From Thermoleophilia bacterium (GTDB lineage Bacteria; Actinomycetota; Thermoleophilia; RBG-16-64-13), in assembly GCA_027493445.1 (NCBI GenBank), contig JAOSKU010000001.1:2934822-2998821 (forward strand): a DNA stretch of 64,000 nt, read 5' to 3'. Numbering within the stretch: the stretch's first letter is position 1; each line of letters begins with the position of its first letter. The notes under the pieces are model-generated. The model was not told where the DNA came from and did not search any database. It worked only from the letters and a program-made list of their open reading frames with translations. Both the position numbers and the translations under genes were made by a program. Positions 49,644-57,999 of the stretch are shown here, one piece after another.

Positions 49644-51008
49644 TCACGTCTCCGTCCTGCGCCGCACCTTCAACCGGAGCCCCTCGACTCCCAACACGAC
49701 CACCTCGTCACCGCGGTCTACCGGCTCGCCCTCGCTGCGGGCCTGCCAGATCTCCCCGTGGACGAGGACCTGACCGTTGGGCGCCAGGCGGGTCCGTACG
49801 ACAGCCACCTCACCGATCAGGCCTTCGGCACCGCCGTGCGGGCGGTACCGGTGCGCCCGGGCCACCCGCTGGATGACGAAAGCGAAGAAGGCCAGCGAGA
49901 GAGCCGCGGCCAGTCCAATGATTCCCCAGTCCACGCGTATGAACGACCCCGGATCGTCGAAGAGTAGAAGACCACCCAACACGAGGGCCACGGTGGCCCC
50001 CAAACCGAGAACTCCTTGGCTCTGCACCTTGATCTCCGCGACGTAGAGTACCATTGCGACCACGATGAGGGCCAGGCCGACGTAGCTGACGGGCAGAAGC
50101 TGCAGGCCGTAGGCGGCCAGCAGCAGGGAGATGGCTCCCGCGATCCCGGGCACGCCGATGCCCGGGTTCTGGAACTCGAAGATCAGCCCGTAGACGCCCA
50201 GCAGCAGCAGGATGAAGATGAGGTTCGGATCCGCCAGGGTGTGGATGAAGCGCTCGCGCCAGCTCATGCCCACCTCGACTACGGGAGCGCCGGCGGTACG
50301 CAGGGTCAGACCTTTGGGCTTGGTGGTGAAACCGTCCATCTCGCGCAGCAGGTCGTCCAGGTCGGCGGCTACGAACTCGACCACGTTCTGGTCGAGGGCC
50401 TCTTCGGCGGTAAGAGACACCGATTCGCGCACGGCCTGCTCGGCCCACACGGCATTCCGGCCGTGGTTGAGCGCCAGCCCTTTGATATAGGCGGCCGCGT
50501 CGTTGGTCACCTTCTTCTGCATCTCCTCGTCCATGTCGCCGGTGAGCGAGACCGGATGAGCCGAGCCCAGGTTGGTCTGAGGGGCCATGGCGGTGACGTC
50601 GGCTCCCATCATGATGTAGACCCCGGCGGATGCGGAGCGGGCCCCCGGGGGGTAGACGAAGATGACCACCGCGATGGTCGTTTCCAGCTCGGCCTGGATG
50701 ATCTCCCGCATGGAGCTGTCGAGCCCCCCAGGTGTGTCTATTCCGATGACCAGAGCCTGGGCGCCGGCATCCGCGGCGCGGGTCATGGTCTTGGTCAGGT
50801 ACGCGGACAGAGGAGGATTGACGACCCCCTCCACTCGCGTGAACCACACGGGGGCCTGCCGCTCCTGCGCGCTCACCGGGGCGGCCATCACGAGCGAGAC
50901 CACCGCCAGCAGCGCCAGCAAGATCAGCGCGCCGGCGACCCTCGCGGCCGCGGCCGTACTGGGCAGCACGATGCGGCGTCCGTAGCCTGGTGTGAGCTTG
51001 TGTCCCAT
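49644..51008 (-). CDS. NfeD-family membrane serine protease
   Basis: The 454-residue long-form NfeD protein has a signal peptide (ALILLALLAVVSLVMAAPVSA) and a ClpP-class protease domain. The catalytic Ser is in PPGARSASAGVYIMMGAD and a Lys follows in DEEMQKKVTNDAAAYI. Four or more helices (LIFILLLLGVYGLIFEF onward) and a C-terminal OB-fold NfeD domain (GLIGEVAVVRTRLAPNGQVLVHGEIW) complete it. Family members cleave stomatin partners, matching the slipin gene next door. Confidence 0.94.
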   Translation of the reverse strand: MGHKLTPGYGRRIVLPSTAAAARVAGALILLALLAVVSLVMAAPVSAQERQAPVWFTRVEGVVNPPLSAYLTKTMTRAADAGAQALVIGIDTPGGLDSSMREIIQAELETTIAVVIFVYPPGARSASAGVYIMMGADVTAMAPQTNLGSAHPVSLTGDMDEEMQKKVTNDAAAYIKGLALNHGRNAVWAEQAVRESVSLTAEEALDQNVVEFVAADLDDLLREMDGFTTKPKGLTLRTAGAPVVEVGMSWRERFIHTLADPNLIFILLLLGVYGLIFEFQNPGIGVPGIAGAISLLLAAYGLQLLPVSYVGLALIVVAMVLYVAEIKVQSQGVLGLGATVALVLGGLLLFDDPGSFIRVDWGIIGLAAALSLAFFAFVIQRVARAHRYRPHGGAEGLIGEVAVVRTRLAPNGQVLVHGEIWQARSEGEPVDRGDEVVVLGVEGLRLKVRRRTET

Positions 51009-51020
51009 GACGCCGCCGGT

Positions 51021-51633
51021 TCAGGTTCCCTTGAAAGTGGCCGGGCTGGGGTGACCGGCCGCACCGGTCAGGCGGCGCAGGACTCCGCCCGCTTCGGCTG
51101 CCGCGGGGATCAGCCCGCGAAGGTCGGCCTTCATGAGATTGGCCTCTGCCCCCGGATGCACCAGCCGGAAACCGTTCGCCTCGAGAAATTCCATGCCGCA
51201 GAGATTCCTGATGCCGCAGAGGGCCTTGCTCCCGAGCGGCCGGGCATAGGCGTAGACCTCGGGTGTGCGCCGGCGGCGGAGGTGTGCCATGGAGCGATGC
51301 AGGAGCCTCTCCGCCTCGTAGACGGGTCGTCCAATCCGACCGCGCAGGCAGAAGAGCAGCACGGCATCGTCGGGGGGCTGTCGGAGGGAGCACATGGGCT
51401 CGGGGCAGGGCCCGCACAGGCGCGAACTGCACAGAGGCCGTGGTCTCGCGCCCCTCGAGGGCCACCAGGCCCACACTCCCCCAGGTTCGCTCGAGGTGGG
51501 CCATCCATTGGAGACGACGATCCGCGCCTGTGGTCTGCCCTTGCGTGGCCTGCCACCACAGGCACTCGGGGCAGGGGCTGGGCAGCAGACTCTGCGAGGC
51601 CGGAATGACTTCGACGAAGGCGAGGTCGCTCAT
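51021..51633 (-). CDS. GNAT-like acetyltransferase (one frame interruption)
   Basis: Joined across one shift, about 203 aa. CPECLWWQATQG, then LERTWGSVGLVALEGRETTASVQFAPVRALPRA and DDAVLLFCLRGR resemble a GNAT subgroup of Actinobacteria that starts with a Cys-rich segment. Similarity is moderate. KALCGIRNLCGMEFLEANGFRLVHPG fits the C-terminal acetyltransferase strand-helix. One extra C at 51372-51377 (G run on the plus strand) breaks the frame. The start overlaps the Asp23 gene stop by 4 nt. The substrate is unknown. Confidence 0.6.
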
Positions 51634-52100
51634 GGTGCCTCCGGAGGCGCCTCGATCGCGTCAACGTGCAGGGTAGTCTGCCGGACCTCGGTGTCCAGAA
51701 GAGTGTCGACCTTGCGGGAGACCAGGTCCTGAATCTCGGCCGCCAGATCGGGGATGACAACGCCCCAAGCCACCTTCACGTGCACGTCGACATCGATGAG
51801 GCCCGGCGACACTTGGTGGATGGCGACCCCTTTGGTTGGCACGTCCACATGTACCTTCTCGGTGATGGTTTGCCAAGGCGATCCGTGGAGGTCCACGACT
51901 CCGGGCAGGCCGCGGACGGCATCGGCCACGTAGGCGGCCACCACATCCTCCGCAACCAGCGGTCTACCTTCCAGGTCTGCGGGGGCCGAGCTCATGGGCA
52001 TGTCCTTGGCGACATTCTCGTCTTGCGCCACGATCGGGACCTCCAGACGGTTGGGTTCTCGACCCCTGTGCAGGCGTTCTCCCCCGGAGCCATCCGACAT
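51630..52100 (-). CDS. Asp23/Gls24-family protein
   Basis: The 156-residue protein has an N-terminal polar region and an Asp23/Gls24 (DUF322) domain: VVAAYVADAVRGLPGVVDL, VDVPTKGVAIHQVSPGLIDVDVHVKVAWGVVIPDLAAEIQDLV and DTEVRQTTLHVDAIEA. Family members gather at the membrane and are tied to envelope stress in Gram-positives. ATG 52100 follows GGAGG. It is translationally coupled to the acetyltransferase gene (ATGA). Confidence 0.88.
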   Translation of the reverse strand: MSDGSGGERLHRGREPNRLEVPIVAQDENVAKDMPMSSAPADLEGRPLVAEDVVAAYVADAVRGLPGVVDLHGSPWQTITEKVHVDVPTKGVAIHQVSPGLIDVDVHVKVAWGVVIPDLAAEIQDLVSRKVDTLLDTEVRQTTLHVDAIEAPPEAP

Positions 52101-52119
52101 ATGCCGCCCTCCATGTATA

Positions 52120-53001
52120 TCAGAGATTGAGGGGAGGGGCGGGTGCACCGGACAGGCGGTACAGCACGACCTCAGGTCGGGTGAAGAGTCTGAAGGGCAG
52201 GAAGGTGGTGCCGGTGCCCCGGCTGATGGCCAGCCGGCCCGTCCCCCAACGATGGATCCCGGCGACGTAAGGGAGGTCCTCGTCGTGCAGGCGGCGCAAT
52301 CCCCAGGGTGTGGGGATGCGGATCTGGCCGCCGTGAGTGTGTCCGGCGAACGTGAGATCGAATCGATGGGCCAGCGGATCGTCCGGCAGGGGCGGCCTGT
52401 GGATGAGCAGCACGGCAAACGCCGGGTCGGCCGGGTCGATGTTCATGCCGTGCCCACCGGTAAGGTAATCGGCGCCGCAGAGGCGCAGGGTTACGGTATC
52501 TGACCCCTCGCCGAGCTCCAGATTCACGCATCGATCTCTAAGTAAGGTCACGCCGGTCGATTCCCAAGCCGGCGGCTCTGCCGCTCGGGCGAAGGGGTTC
52601 TTGCTCAGCCCATACTCGTGGTTGCCAAGCACGGCGTAGAGGCCGAGCCGCGGGTGAAGTCGCCCGAGCTGACCGAAGAACCCGGAATGGCCGCGGCGGG
52701 TTCCAGTCATGTCACCAGTGAGCAGTACCAGGTCCGGGCGCCTGCACACCGCCCAATCGACGGCCTTGCGGAAGCTGCGCAGGTTGAGTCCCCACTGCCC
52801 GATGTGCGCGTCGGACAGGTGGAGCAGGCCCAGACCCTCGAGGGCGGGGGGTATCCCCTCGAGGCAGAGCACCTCTTCCCGAGGCTCGAGCCACTGTGAC
52901 TCGTACAGCATGTAGGCAGCCGCGCCCAGACTGCCGCCGAAGGCGACGGCCGCGAGACGGCCCAGGCTTGAAGGGGGTTTCCGCCGTTTAGGGCGAGGCA
53001 T
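52120..53001 (-). CDS. Membrane-anchored metallophosphoesterase (YkuE-like)
   Basis: The 293-residue protein has a basic start, an anchor (LAAVAFGGSLGAAAYMLY) and the full calcineurin-like metal set: LLHLSDAHIGQWG, VLLTGDMTGTRR, VLGNHEYG, VLLIHRPP and DLTFAGHTHGGQIRIP. It hydrolyses a phosphoester outside the cell, as YkuE does for UDP-sugars or lipid substrates in homologues. ATG 53001 was chosen because it starts the membrane anchor; the longer frame is non-coding in character. It lies 35 nt after the YtxH-like gene. Confidence 0.92.
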   Translation of the reverse strand: MPRPKRRKPPSSLGRLAAVAFGGSLGAAAYMLYESQWLEPREEVLCLEGIPPALEGLGLLHLSDAHIGQWGLNLRSFRKAVDWAVCRRPDLVLLTGDMTGTRRGHSGFFGQLGRLHPRLGLYAVLGNHEYGLSKNPFARAAEPPAWESTGVTLLRDRCVNLELGEGSDTVTLRLCGADYLTGGHGMNIDPADPAFAVLLIHRPPLPDDPLAHRFDLTFAGHTHGGQIRIPTPWGLRRLHDEDLPYVAGIHRWGTGRLAISRGTGTTFLPFRLFTRPEVVLYRLSGAPAPPLNL

Positions 53002-53036
53002 CGGGAGTCGGTTGGCGGTCGTGACCGCCGGCCCGC

Positions 53037-53300
53037 TCAGGCGGGACCCCCGCCACCGAGCCCCGCGCGCAGCTGGGCCTCGAGGCGACGGCGGGTCTCG
53101 GCTATCTTCGCTTCCAGGGAGCCCTCCTCGTGTTCGGCGCTCCCGCCTCCTGCGGGCGCGGTCGCCCTCACTTGGCGGACGAGGTCTCGCGTCGAGTGCA
53201 TGAGCCCGGTCAGAATGTGCCGCCCCTGTTCGGTCCTGAGATACGACGCCAGAGCCGCCCCCAGGGTGAGTCCGATCAGAATGCGCATCGCTCGCTTCAC
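53037..53300 (-). CDS. Small YtxH-like membrane protein, 87 aa
   Basis: The protein begins MKRAMRILIGLTLGAALASYL, a short membrane segment, then TEQGRHILTGLMHSTRDLVRQV and a charged helix (EAKIAETRRRLEAQL). That shape fits YtxH-type general stress proteins, though similarity is only in layout. It leads the minus-strand group with the phosphoesterase and Asp23 genes, which are also envelope-stress types. An 124-nt gap separates it from the divergent phosphatase gene. Confidence 0.65.
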   Translation of the reverse strand: MKRAMRILIGLTLGAALASYLRTEQGRHILTGLMHSTRDLVRQVRATAPAGGGSAEHEEGSLEAKIAETRRRLEAQLRAGLGGGGPA

Positions 53301-53424
53301 CGAGGTCCTCCGATCTGTTGCCGCTCGTTCGCGGGGGCCGCCCTCGGGGCGGCCCCCTCTCTCCGCAGTTTAGCGGAAGCGCTCCCCGTGGTGTGGGCCC
53401 ACCCGCGTCTCCGCGCCGCCGGTC

Positions 53425-54372
53425 GTGATATCGTGCGGGCGACCCGGATCCGCCCCGATGGCGGTCGGGAGGATCGATGAGCGGGCGCGTGAGGTCGCGG
53501 TGGTTTCCTTCGGACATTTCGAGCGTGGGTTGACCTCGGACGAGCAGGCCTGGCTCGCCTGTGTCACGGCGATGGGTGGGGCGGGCGCTCTGGCTGTCGA
53601 GCCGCTGCTGGGCACGGCGGCCGGCCGGCGGGTGCTCGGCCGGGGTGGTGGAGGGGACACCACCATCGAGGTGGATCGTGCGGCAGAGGAGGCCATGCTC
53701 GCCGCCCTAGACCGCACCGCCCCAGCCGCCTACAGCCTTGTCTCGGAGGAGTTGGGCTACGTGACGACGCCCGATGCGGGCTGGTGGATCGCAGTTGACC
53801 CTGTTGACGGCAGCCTGAACGCAAAGCGCGGCCTGGAGCCGTCGTGTGCGGCTCTAGCCGTGGCTGACCGGCCCACCGTGGGCGACGTCCGCGTGGCTCA
53901 CGTGAGGGACTACGCCCGCGGGCATGTCTTCTCGGCGGTGCGGGGGGCGGGCTTTATCAGCTCCAGGACGGAGCTGGAATGGCCCTCGGTCGGTGCTCCC
54001 GTGGAGGTCGTGCTGCTCGAGGCCGGGCGCCCCGACCGTCACGGATTCGCGTACGGCGATCTCGCGCAGGTCATCCGCGGTCAGTCGGGACAGGAGCTCC
54101 GCGTGAGGCAGATAGGCTCCTTGGCTCTTTGCCTGTGCCACCTCGCCTCGGGCGTGGCCGACGTGCTGCTGGCGCCGGTGCCCTCGCGCGCCGTGGACGT
54201 GGCCGGAGGTCTTCTCATGGTGCGCGAGACGGGAGGCGGAGCAGCGTCGCTCGATGGCTCCGACCTCTGGACCCAGCCCCTCGACCTGGAGCGGCGTGCG
54301 CCCTTTGTGGCCTGGCGCCGGGGTCTGGACGGCCGGGACCTTGTTGAGGCCGCGCGAGCCGTTTTCTATTGA
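53425..54372 (+). CDS. Inositol monophosphatase-family phosphatase
   Basis: The protein (up to 315 aa) has the IMPase/FBPase-like metal motifs: GGGGDTTIEVDRAAEEAML, SEELGYV, DPVDGSLNAKRGLEPSCAAL (normally DPxDGT), and SRAVDVAGGLLMVRETGG near the end, with Asp as the last ligand. It would dephosphorylate inositol phosphate, fructose-1,6-bisphosphate or PAP. The start is uncertain: GTG 53425, ATG 53458 and GTG 53500 all lie before the conserved part. It overlaps the convergent gene by 7 nt. Confidence 0.82.
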   Translation: MISCGRPGSAPMAVGRIDERAREVAVVSFGHFERGLTSDEQAWLACVTAMGGAGALAVEPLLGTAAGRRVLGRGGGGDTTIEVDRAAEEAMLAALDRTAPAAYSLVSEELGYVTTPDAGWWIAVDPVDGSLNAKRGLEPSCAALAVADRPTVGDVRVAHVRDYARGHVFSAVRGAGFISSRTELEWPSVGAPVEVVLLEAGRPDRHGFAYGDLAQVIRGQSGQELRVRQIGSLALCLCHLASGVADVLLAPVPSRAVDVAGGLLMVRETGGGAASLDGSDLWTQPLDLERRAPFVAWRRGLDGRDLVEAARAVFY

Positions 54373-55574
54373 CTCAGCAGGCGATCCGCCGCGTCGAGGG
54401 CGTACAGCTGGATCTGGGGGTCTGCATCGTCGAAGGCCACCTCGAGGGCGGCCATGGCCGCCGGGTCACCCGCTCTCTCCAGTTGATCGATGACGGCCCG
54501 CTTCAACTCTTGGGGCTGCCCCATGGAGAGCAGTCTTCCCAGCTGCGGCGAATCCAGCAAGGAGAGGGCCCCCGCCTGTTCGGCCGGGGGTAAGGCGGCG
54601 ACATCCTCAGCCGTGACCGCCGCGTCCAGGGCGAAAGTCTCGATCTCCAGGTCGCCGGCGAGCGGTGTCTCCGCGGCAATCGGGGGTTCGGGTGTCTCCA
54701 AGGGCTCCCAAGACTCCTCGACGTCGTCGAAACGTTCGCCGTGTTCGGGCGCCATCACGACAGGCTCTTCAGCCTCCGGCTCCTCGATCATCATGGCTTC
54801 GGCGGGCGGAGGCTCATGGTGCAGGAGGGAGAGCTCGGGGTCGGGGGGCAAGGGCTCTCCCTCAGACGTTCCCCAGGCCTCGGGCGGGGGAACCTTGAGG
54901 GTGTCCGCCACATCAAGAGCGGCCTCTTCGGGGGCCCCGGCCGCTTCATCGGAGAAGTCCCTCGACAGCACGGGGCTCTCGAACTCGAACTCGGCGCGGA
55001 GCGACTCGGCGTACTGCCTGATGCCGATCAGCCGCCCCCGCTTGGACTCCTTGTTCCGGCCGCTGAGCCGTTCGGCCACGTGGTTCGAGGCGTCGATGAT
55101 CCGCTCGGGCCTGAAGAGGTCGAGCCTTCGTAGCTCGGCAGTGGTGAGCTCGCCTGTGCCCTCCTCCACCAACCGCTCGACGAGCGTGATCGCCGGGTCG
55201 CTCGGGTGCAACGGAACCCGAAAACCCGCCGGCTGGACGGGCATGTCCGAAAGCGGCTGGTCGTCAGGGGTCACCACCCACTCCTGCGACTCGCGGATCG
55301 CGGCCGAAGGCTCCACTGGAGGAACCTGCTCGACAGGTGGGGCGGGTAAGGCGATATCGAGAGGCGGGGCGGTGGCCGGCCCCCTCGTCGATTCGGCGGT
55401 GAAAGAGAGGTGTGTCGTCGCCGTGGCTTCGTCCAGGCTTTCGGGCTGACGCACGATCTGGTCCAGCTGGCGGGTCTCGGCTCGGCGCCGGCCGAGCAGC
55501 AGCGCAAGCAAGAGCACGAGCAGCAGAACGATCACTCCCGCCGCGGCCAGTAGATACGGAGTGTCAAGGCTCAC
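54366..55574 (-). CDS. Hypothetical membrane-anchored protein with HEAT-like C-terminus
   Basis: No family was recognised for this 402-residue protein. A single N-terminal helix (YLLAAAGVIVLLLVLLLALLLG) is followed by a long acidic, Pro-rich, low-complexity region. A middle conserved-looking stretch is LTTAELRRLDLFRPERIIDASNHVAERLSG, and the C-terminal repeat-like helices (SPQLGRLLSMGQPQELKRAVIDQLERAGDPAAMAALEVAFDD) resemble HEAT repeats. It may be a cytoplasmic scaffold on the membrane. A repeat copy lies 22 nt upstream of its start. Confidence 0.7.
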   Translation of the reverse strand: MSLDTPYLLAAAGVIVLLLVLLLALLLGRRRAETRQLDQIVRQPESLDEATATTHLSFTAESTRGPATAPPLDIALPAPPVEQVPPVEPSAAIRESQEWVVTPDDQPLSDMPVQPAGFRVPLHPSDPAITLVERLVEEGTGELTTAELRRLDLFRPERIIDASNHVAERLSGRNKESKRGRLIGIRQYAESLRAEFEFESPVLSRDFSDEAAGAPEEAALDVADTLKVPPPEAWGTSEGEPLPPDPELSLLHHEPPPAEAMMIEEPEAEEPVVMAPEHGERFDDVEESWEPLETPEPPIAAETPLAGDLEIETFALDAAVTAEDVAALPPAEQAGALSLLDSPQLGRLLSMGQPQELKRAVIDQLERAGDPAAMAALEVAFDDADPQIQLYALDAADRLLSQ

Positions 55575-55595
55575 TGAGGCCTCCTGTCCTTCCTG

Positions 55596-55752
55596 GAGCT
55601 CGTCTCAAAACGAAGCCCCGGCCCCCAGGCCGCACTGGGCGGCCCGATGCTGTGTCCTCGGTCGCGCCCGTAGCTCTGCTACGCCCGCTCCCTGCGTCCG
55701 CGCCTCGCACGCACCCAGCGCACCCTGGCGGCGAGGCGTCATTCCGAGGCTC
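55596..55752 (-). repeat. Dispersed repeat, full-length copy
   Basis: GAGCTCGTCTCAAAACGAAGCC at the left and GGCGTCATTCCGAGGCTC at the right form arms with an extra G. The central hairpin is CGTAGC-TCT-GCTACG, a third loop version. It lies between two divergent genes rather than after a stop codon. The remaining 55753-55919 has no gene. Confidence 0.85.
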
Positions 55753-55919
55753 CTACTCCATCGGCCCCGGAGGCTCGAGCCGGTTTCGCCCGGCTTCTCA
55801 CTGAACGAACTGTCACGATCCGCGATACTCCCCCGGATTGCGAACCTCGCCTATGGGCATCACGGCTTCCGTCGTCTAGCATAGATGATACTGCCCCCTC
55901 GATACCAGGACTGGAAGCT

Positions 55920-56693
55920 ATGATCGACACGCATTCTCACCTTCTGCCCGGCTTGGACGACGGGGCCTCATCCATGGGGGAGAGCCTCGAGCTCGCCCGG
56001 GCAGCCGTGTCGTCGGGCGTGCGCGAGGTCGTGTGCACCCCTCACCTGCGGAGCCCAGGAGATCCTTCCGCCTCCCAGGCGGGCGAGATCCTCGACGAGG
56101 TCCAGGAGGCTCTTCGTCGGGCAGGGGTGTCCCTCCGCCTTCATCTTGGCTACGAAGTCACATTCTCCTTCGCCATGGAAATGGACGTCGAGACGCTTCG
56201 TTCCTACTGCATGGGCCCGGGAGGTCGCGCCCTCCTCGTGGAGGTACCTTACGACGGCTGGCCGCCGTACGCGGAGGAGGCCGTCTTTCGCTGGCGTCTT
56301 GGCGGTCTTTGGCCCATTCTCGCGCACCCGGAACGGAACGAACGCGCCCAGAGGAACCCGGCGCTTGTGACCAGATTGGTGTCCCTGGGTGCCGTCGTGC
56401 AGGGTACCGGGCCAAGCCTGGCGGGGTTGTTCGGCCCGCGGGCTCGCCGCTTCCTGCTGAGCCTGATCGGCCAAGGTCAGGTGGTCCTGCTGGCCAGCGA
56501 CGCACATTCGCCCCGTTCGCGCGCGGGAGCCCTGGGTGAATTGGCGCGCGAGCTGATGCGCGCGCTACCGGGGGTGGATGTGGATCGGTTGACTCGTTCC
56601 AACCCGGAAAGAGCACTACGAGGAGAGATGCTCGAGCCTCTCGAACCGATTAGTGTTCCGAGCCGTTGGGGAAAACTTCTTAGGAAAGCTTGA
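55920..56693 (+). CDS. CpsB/YwqE-type PHP tyrosine-protein phosphatase
   Basis: The 257-residue protein has the PHP motifs of CpsB/CapC: MIDTHSHLLPGLDDGASSMGESLELARAA, VCTPHLRSPGD, HLGYEVTFSF, LLVEVPYDGWPP, PILAHPERNERAQRNP and LLASDAHSPRSRAG. This manganese-dependent phosphatase removes phosphate from tyrosine kinases (BY-kinases) that govern capsule or exopolysaccharide export. No BY-kinase or capsule genes are adjacent. It is 12 nt before the sortase gene and probably co-transcribed. Confidence 0.93.
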   Translation: MIDTHSHLLPGLDDGASSMGESLELARAAVSSGVREVVCTPHLRSPGDPSASQAGEILDEVQEALRRAGVSLRLHLGYEVTFSFAMEMDVETLRSYCMGPGGRALLVEVPYDGWPPYAEEAVFRWRLGGLWPILAHPERNERAQRNPALVTRLVSLGAVVQGTGPSLAGLFGPRARRFLLSLIGQGQVVLLASDAHSPRSRAGALGELARELMRALPGVDVDRLTRSNPERALRGEMLEPLEPISVPSRWGKLLRKA

Positions 56694-56705
56694 TCGCGGA
56701 GTATC

Positions 56706-57512
56706 ATGAGCTCGGTGAAGAGGCCCGACATGACCGAAACTCTCCCGCCTGCGCGCCGCAACCGCGGGCGCTGGCGCCGCCGCATCGCGAACCTGCTGAT
56801 TGCGGGCGGGCTGCTGGCTCTGGCCTACCCGGGCGGTACCTGGGGCTATGCGTGGTGGGAGCAGAGAGTCCTCGCGACCCAGCTCGTCGAGGCCCACCCT
56901 GCCCTGGCGATGGTCGAGCCCGCTCAGTTCTTCGTCAAGGAGGACATGACGCTCGTGGCCGCCGAGCAGAGGCAGCTGGTGAAGGCGGGCATCGAAGCAG
57001 AGAGAGCCAGGGAGTACGAGGCTTTTCGGGACGCGGCTCTCGACTTTGCGGCGACGCTCGAAGGTCAAGGAGGCGAGGCCCTCGGCCGGATCTTCATACC
57101 AAAGATTGGAGTCGACGTCGTCATGCTGGAGGGTACGGGCAAGTCTGACCTGCGGGAAGGCCCCGGTCACTGGCCCGAGACGCCTCTACCCGGGATGGGG
57201 GGCAATTTCGTCGTGTCGGGACATCGCACGACCTACGGAGCGCCGTTCCTCAGGCTGGATAAGCTCGAGCCCGGGGACGAGATCCGGCTTCTGATGCCGT
57301 ACGCGGCTCTCGTGTATACGGTGACCCGTACGCTGATTGTTCTTCCCAACCAGACGGAGGTGGTGGCGCAGAGGGGGGTCGAGGAGCTGTCGTTTGCGAC
57401 GTGTCACCCCATCTACAGCGCACGGCAGCGGTTGGTCGTGCAGGCGGAGCTTTCCAGCTACCGGCTGATCGAGCCCGCTTCGACAGCCGGCGGCGCGGAT
57501 GGTGGCTCCTAG
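56706..57512 (+). CDS. Class E-like sortase
   Basis: The 268-residue transpeptidase links surface proteins to peptidoglycan. An N-terminal anchor (IANLLIAGGLLALAYPGG) precedes the sortase barrel. IPKIGVDVVMLEGT begins it, GPGHWPETPLPGMGGNFVVSGHRTTYGAPF has the catalytic His, and LSFATCHPIYSARQRLVVQAEL holds the Cys and Arg. The pattern fits class E, common in high-GC Gram-positives. Corresponding LAxTG substrates were not seen in the window. ATG 56706 follows GGAG. Its TAG stop lies in the arm of a repeat copy. Confidence 0.92.
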   Translation: MSSVKRPDMTETLPPARRNRGRWRRRIANLLIAGGLLALAYPGGTWGYAWWEQRVLATQLVEAHPALAMVEPAQFFVKEDMTLVAAEQRQLVKAGIEAERAREYEAFRDAALDFAATLEGQGGEALGRIFIPKIGVDVVMLEGTGKSDLREGPGHWPETPLPGMGGNFVVSGHRTTYGAPFLRLDKLEPGDEIRLLMPYAALVYTVTRTLIVLPNQTEVVAQRGVEELSFATCHPIYSARQRLVVQAELSSYRLIEPASTAGGADGGS

Positions 57513-57677
57513 GAGGCTGTTGAAGATCGAAGCCTTGGCCGCCCGAACACGCTGGCCAGCGCGATGCGGCGTCCTCGGTCGCGTCCGTAGCTCTGCTACG
57601 CCCGCTCCCTGCGTCCTTGCCTCGCCCGCACCCAGCGCGCCCTGGCGGCGAAGCGTCATTCTTCAACTGCCTGCTAG
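57509..57677 (-). repeat. Dispersed repeat, full length, with CTAGGAGGCTGTTGAAGA-type arms
   Basis: The left arm CTAGGAGGCTGTTGAAGA and right arm TCTTCAACTGCCTGCTAG are extended complements, including TTGAAGA/TCTTCAA that differs from the TGCTGA type elsewhere. The middle hairpin is CGTAGC-TCT-GCTACG. The left arm supplies the sortase stop codon TAG (57510-57512). Confidence 0.9.
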
Positions 57678-57793
57678 AGCCTGCCCGGGTGCCTTTCGAG
57701 ACCCGGCGAAGCCCCCAAGAACGGAGGCGCTCGTAAATTTCGTAACTCTTTGTTTCAAGTCAAGTTTACAGTCCGGGCAAGAGTGTGTAGCAT

Positions 57794-57863
57794 GAGCGTG
57801 AGACGGCCGCATCGCGCGCCCGGTGGCACCGGGGCGGCCGAGGCTTTGTTTTGGAACGAGCTC
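57794..57863 (+). repeat. Dispersed repeat, short or degenerate form
   Basis: GAGCGTGAGACGGCC, a C/G-rich middle and GAGGCTTTGTTTTGGAACGAGCTC resemble the short forms at 14350 and 16886. The left arm matches poorly. It lies upstream of the HTH-TPR gene. From 57864 to 57999 nothing else is seen except the GAGAGGA site for that gene. Confidence 0.6.
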
Positions 57864-57999
57864 TGAGACGCGGGGGCGGACAGCGGCCATCATGGGCTGT
57901 CCGAAGCGTTTCGAGAAGTCGACGGGTGTCGCCCGCAAGTGAAGGGCGCCGTCAAGAGAACGTGTTCGTGGGAACTGCCGCCGCAGAGAGGATGTACAG

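Noticed and set aside
49810..51633. 607-residue minus-strand ORF over the NfeD gene
   Set aside because: Only its first part (from 51633) is real coding as the start of the GNAT-like gene; the remainder is a shadow frame of NfeD.
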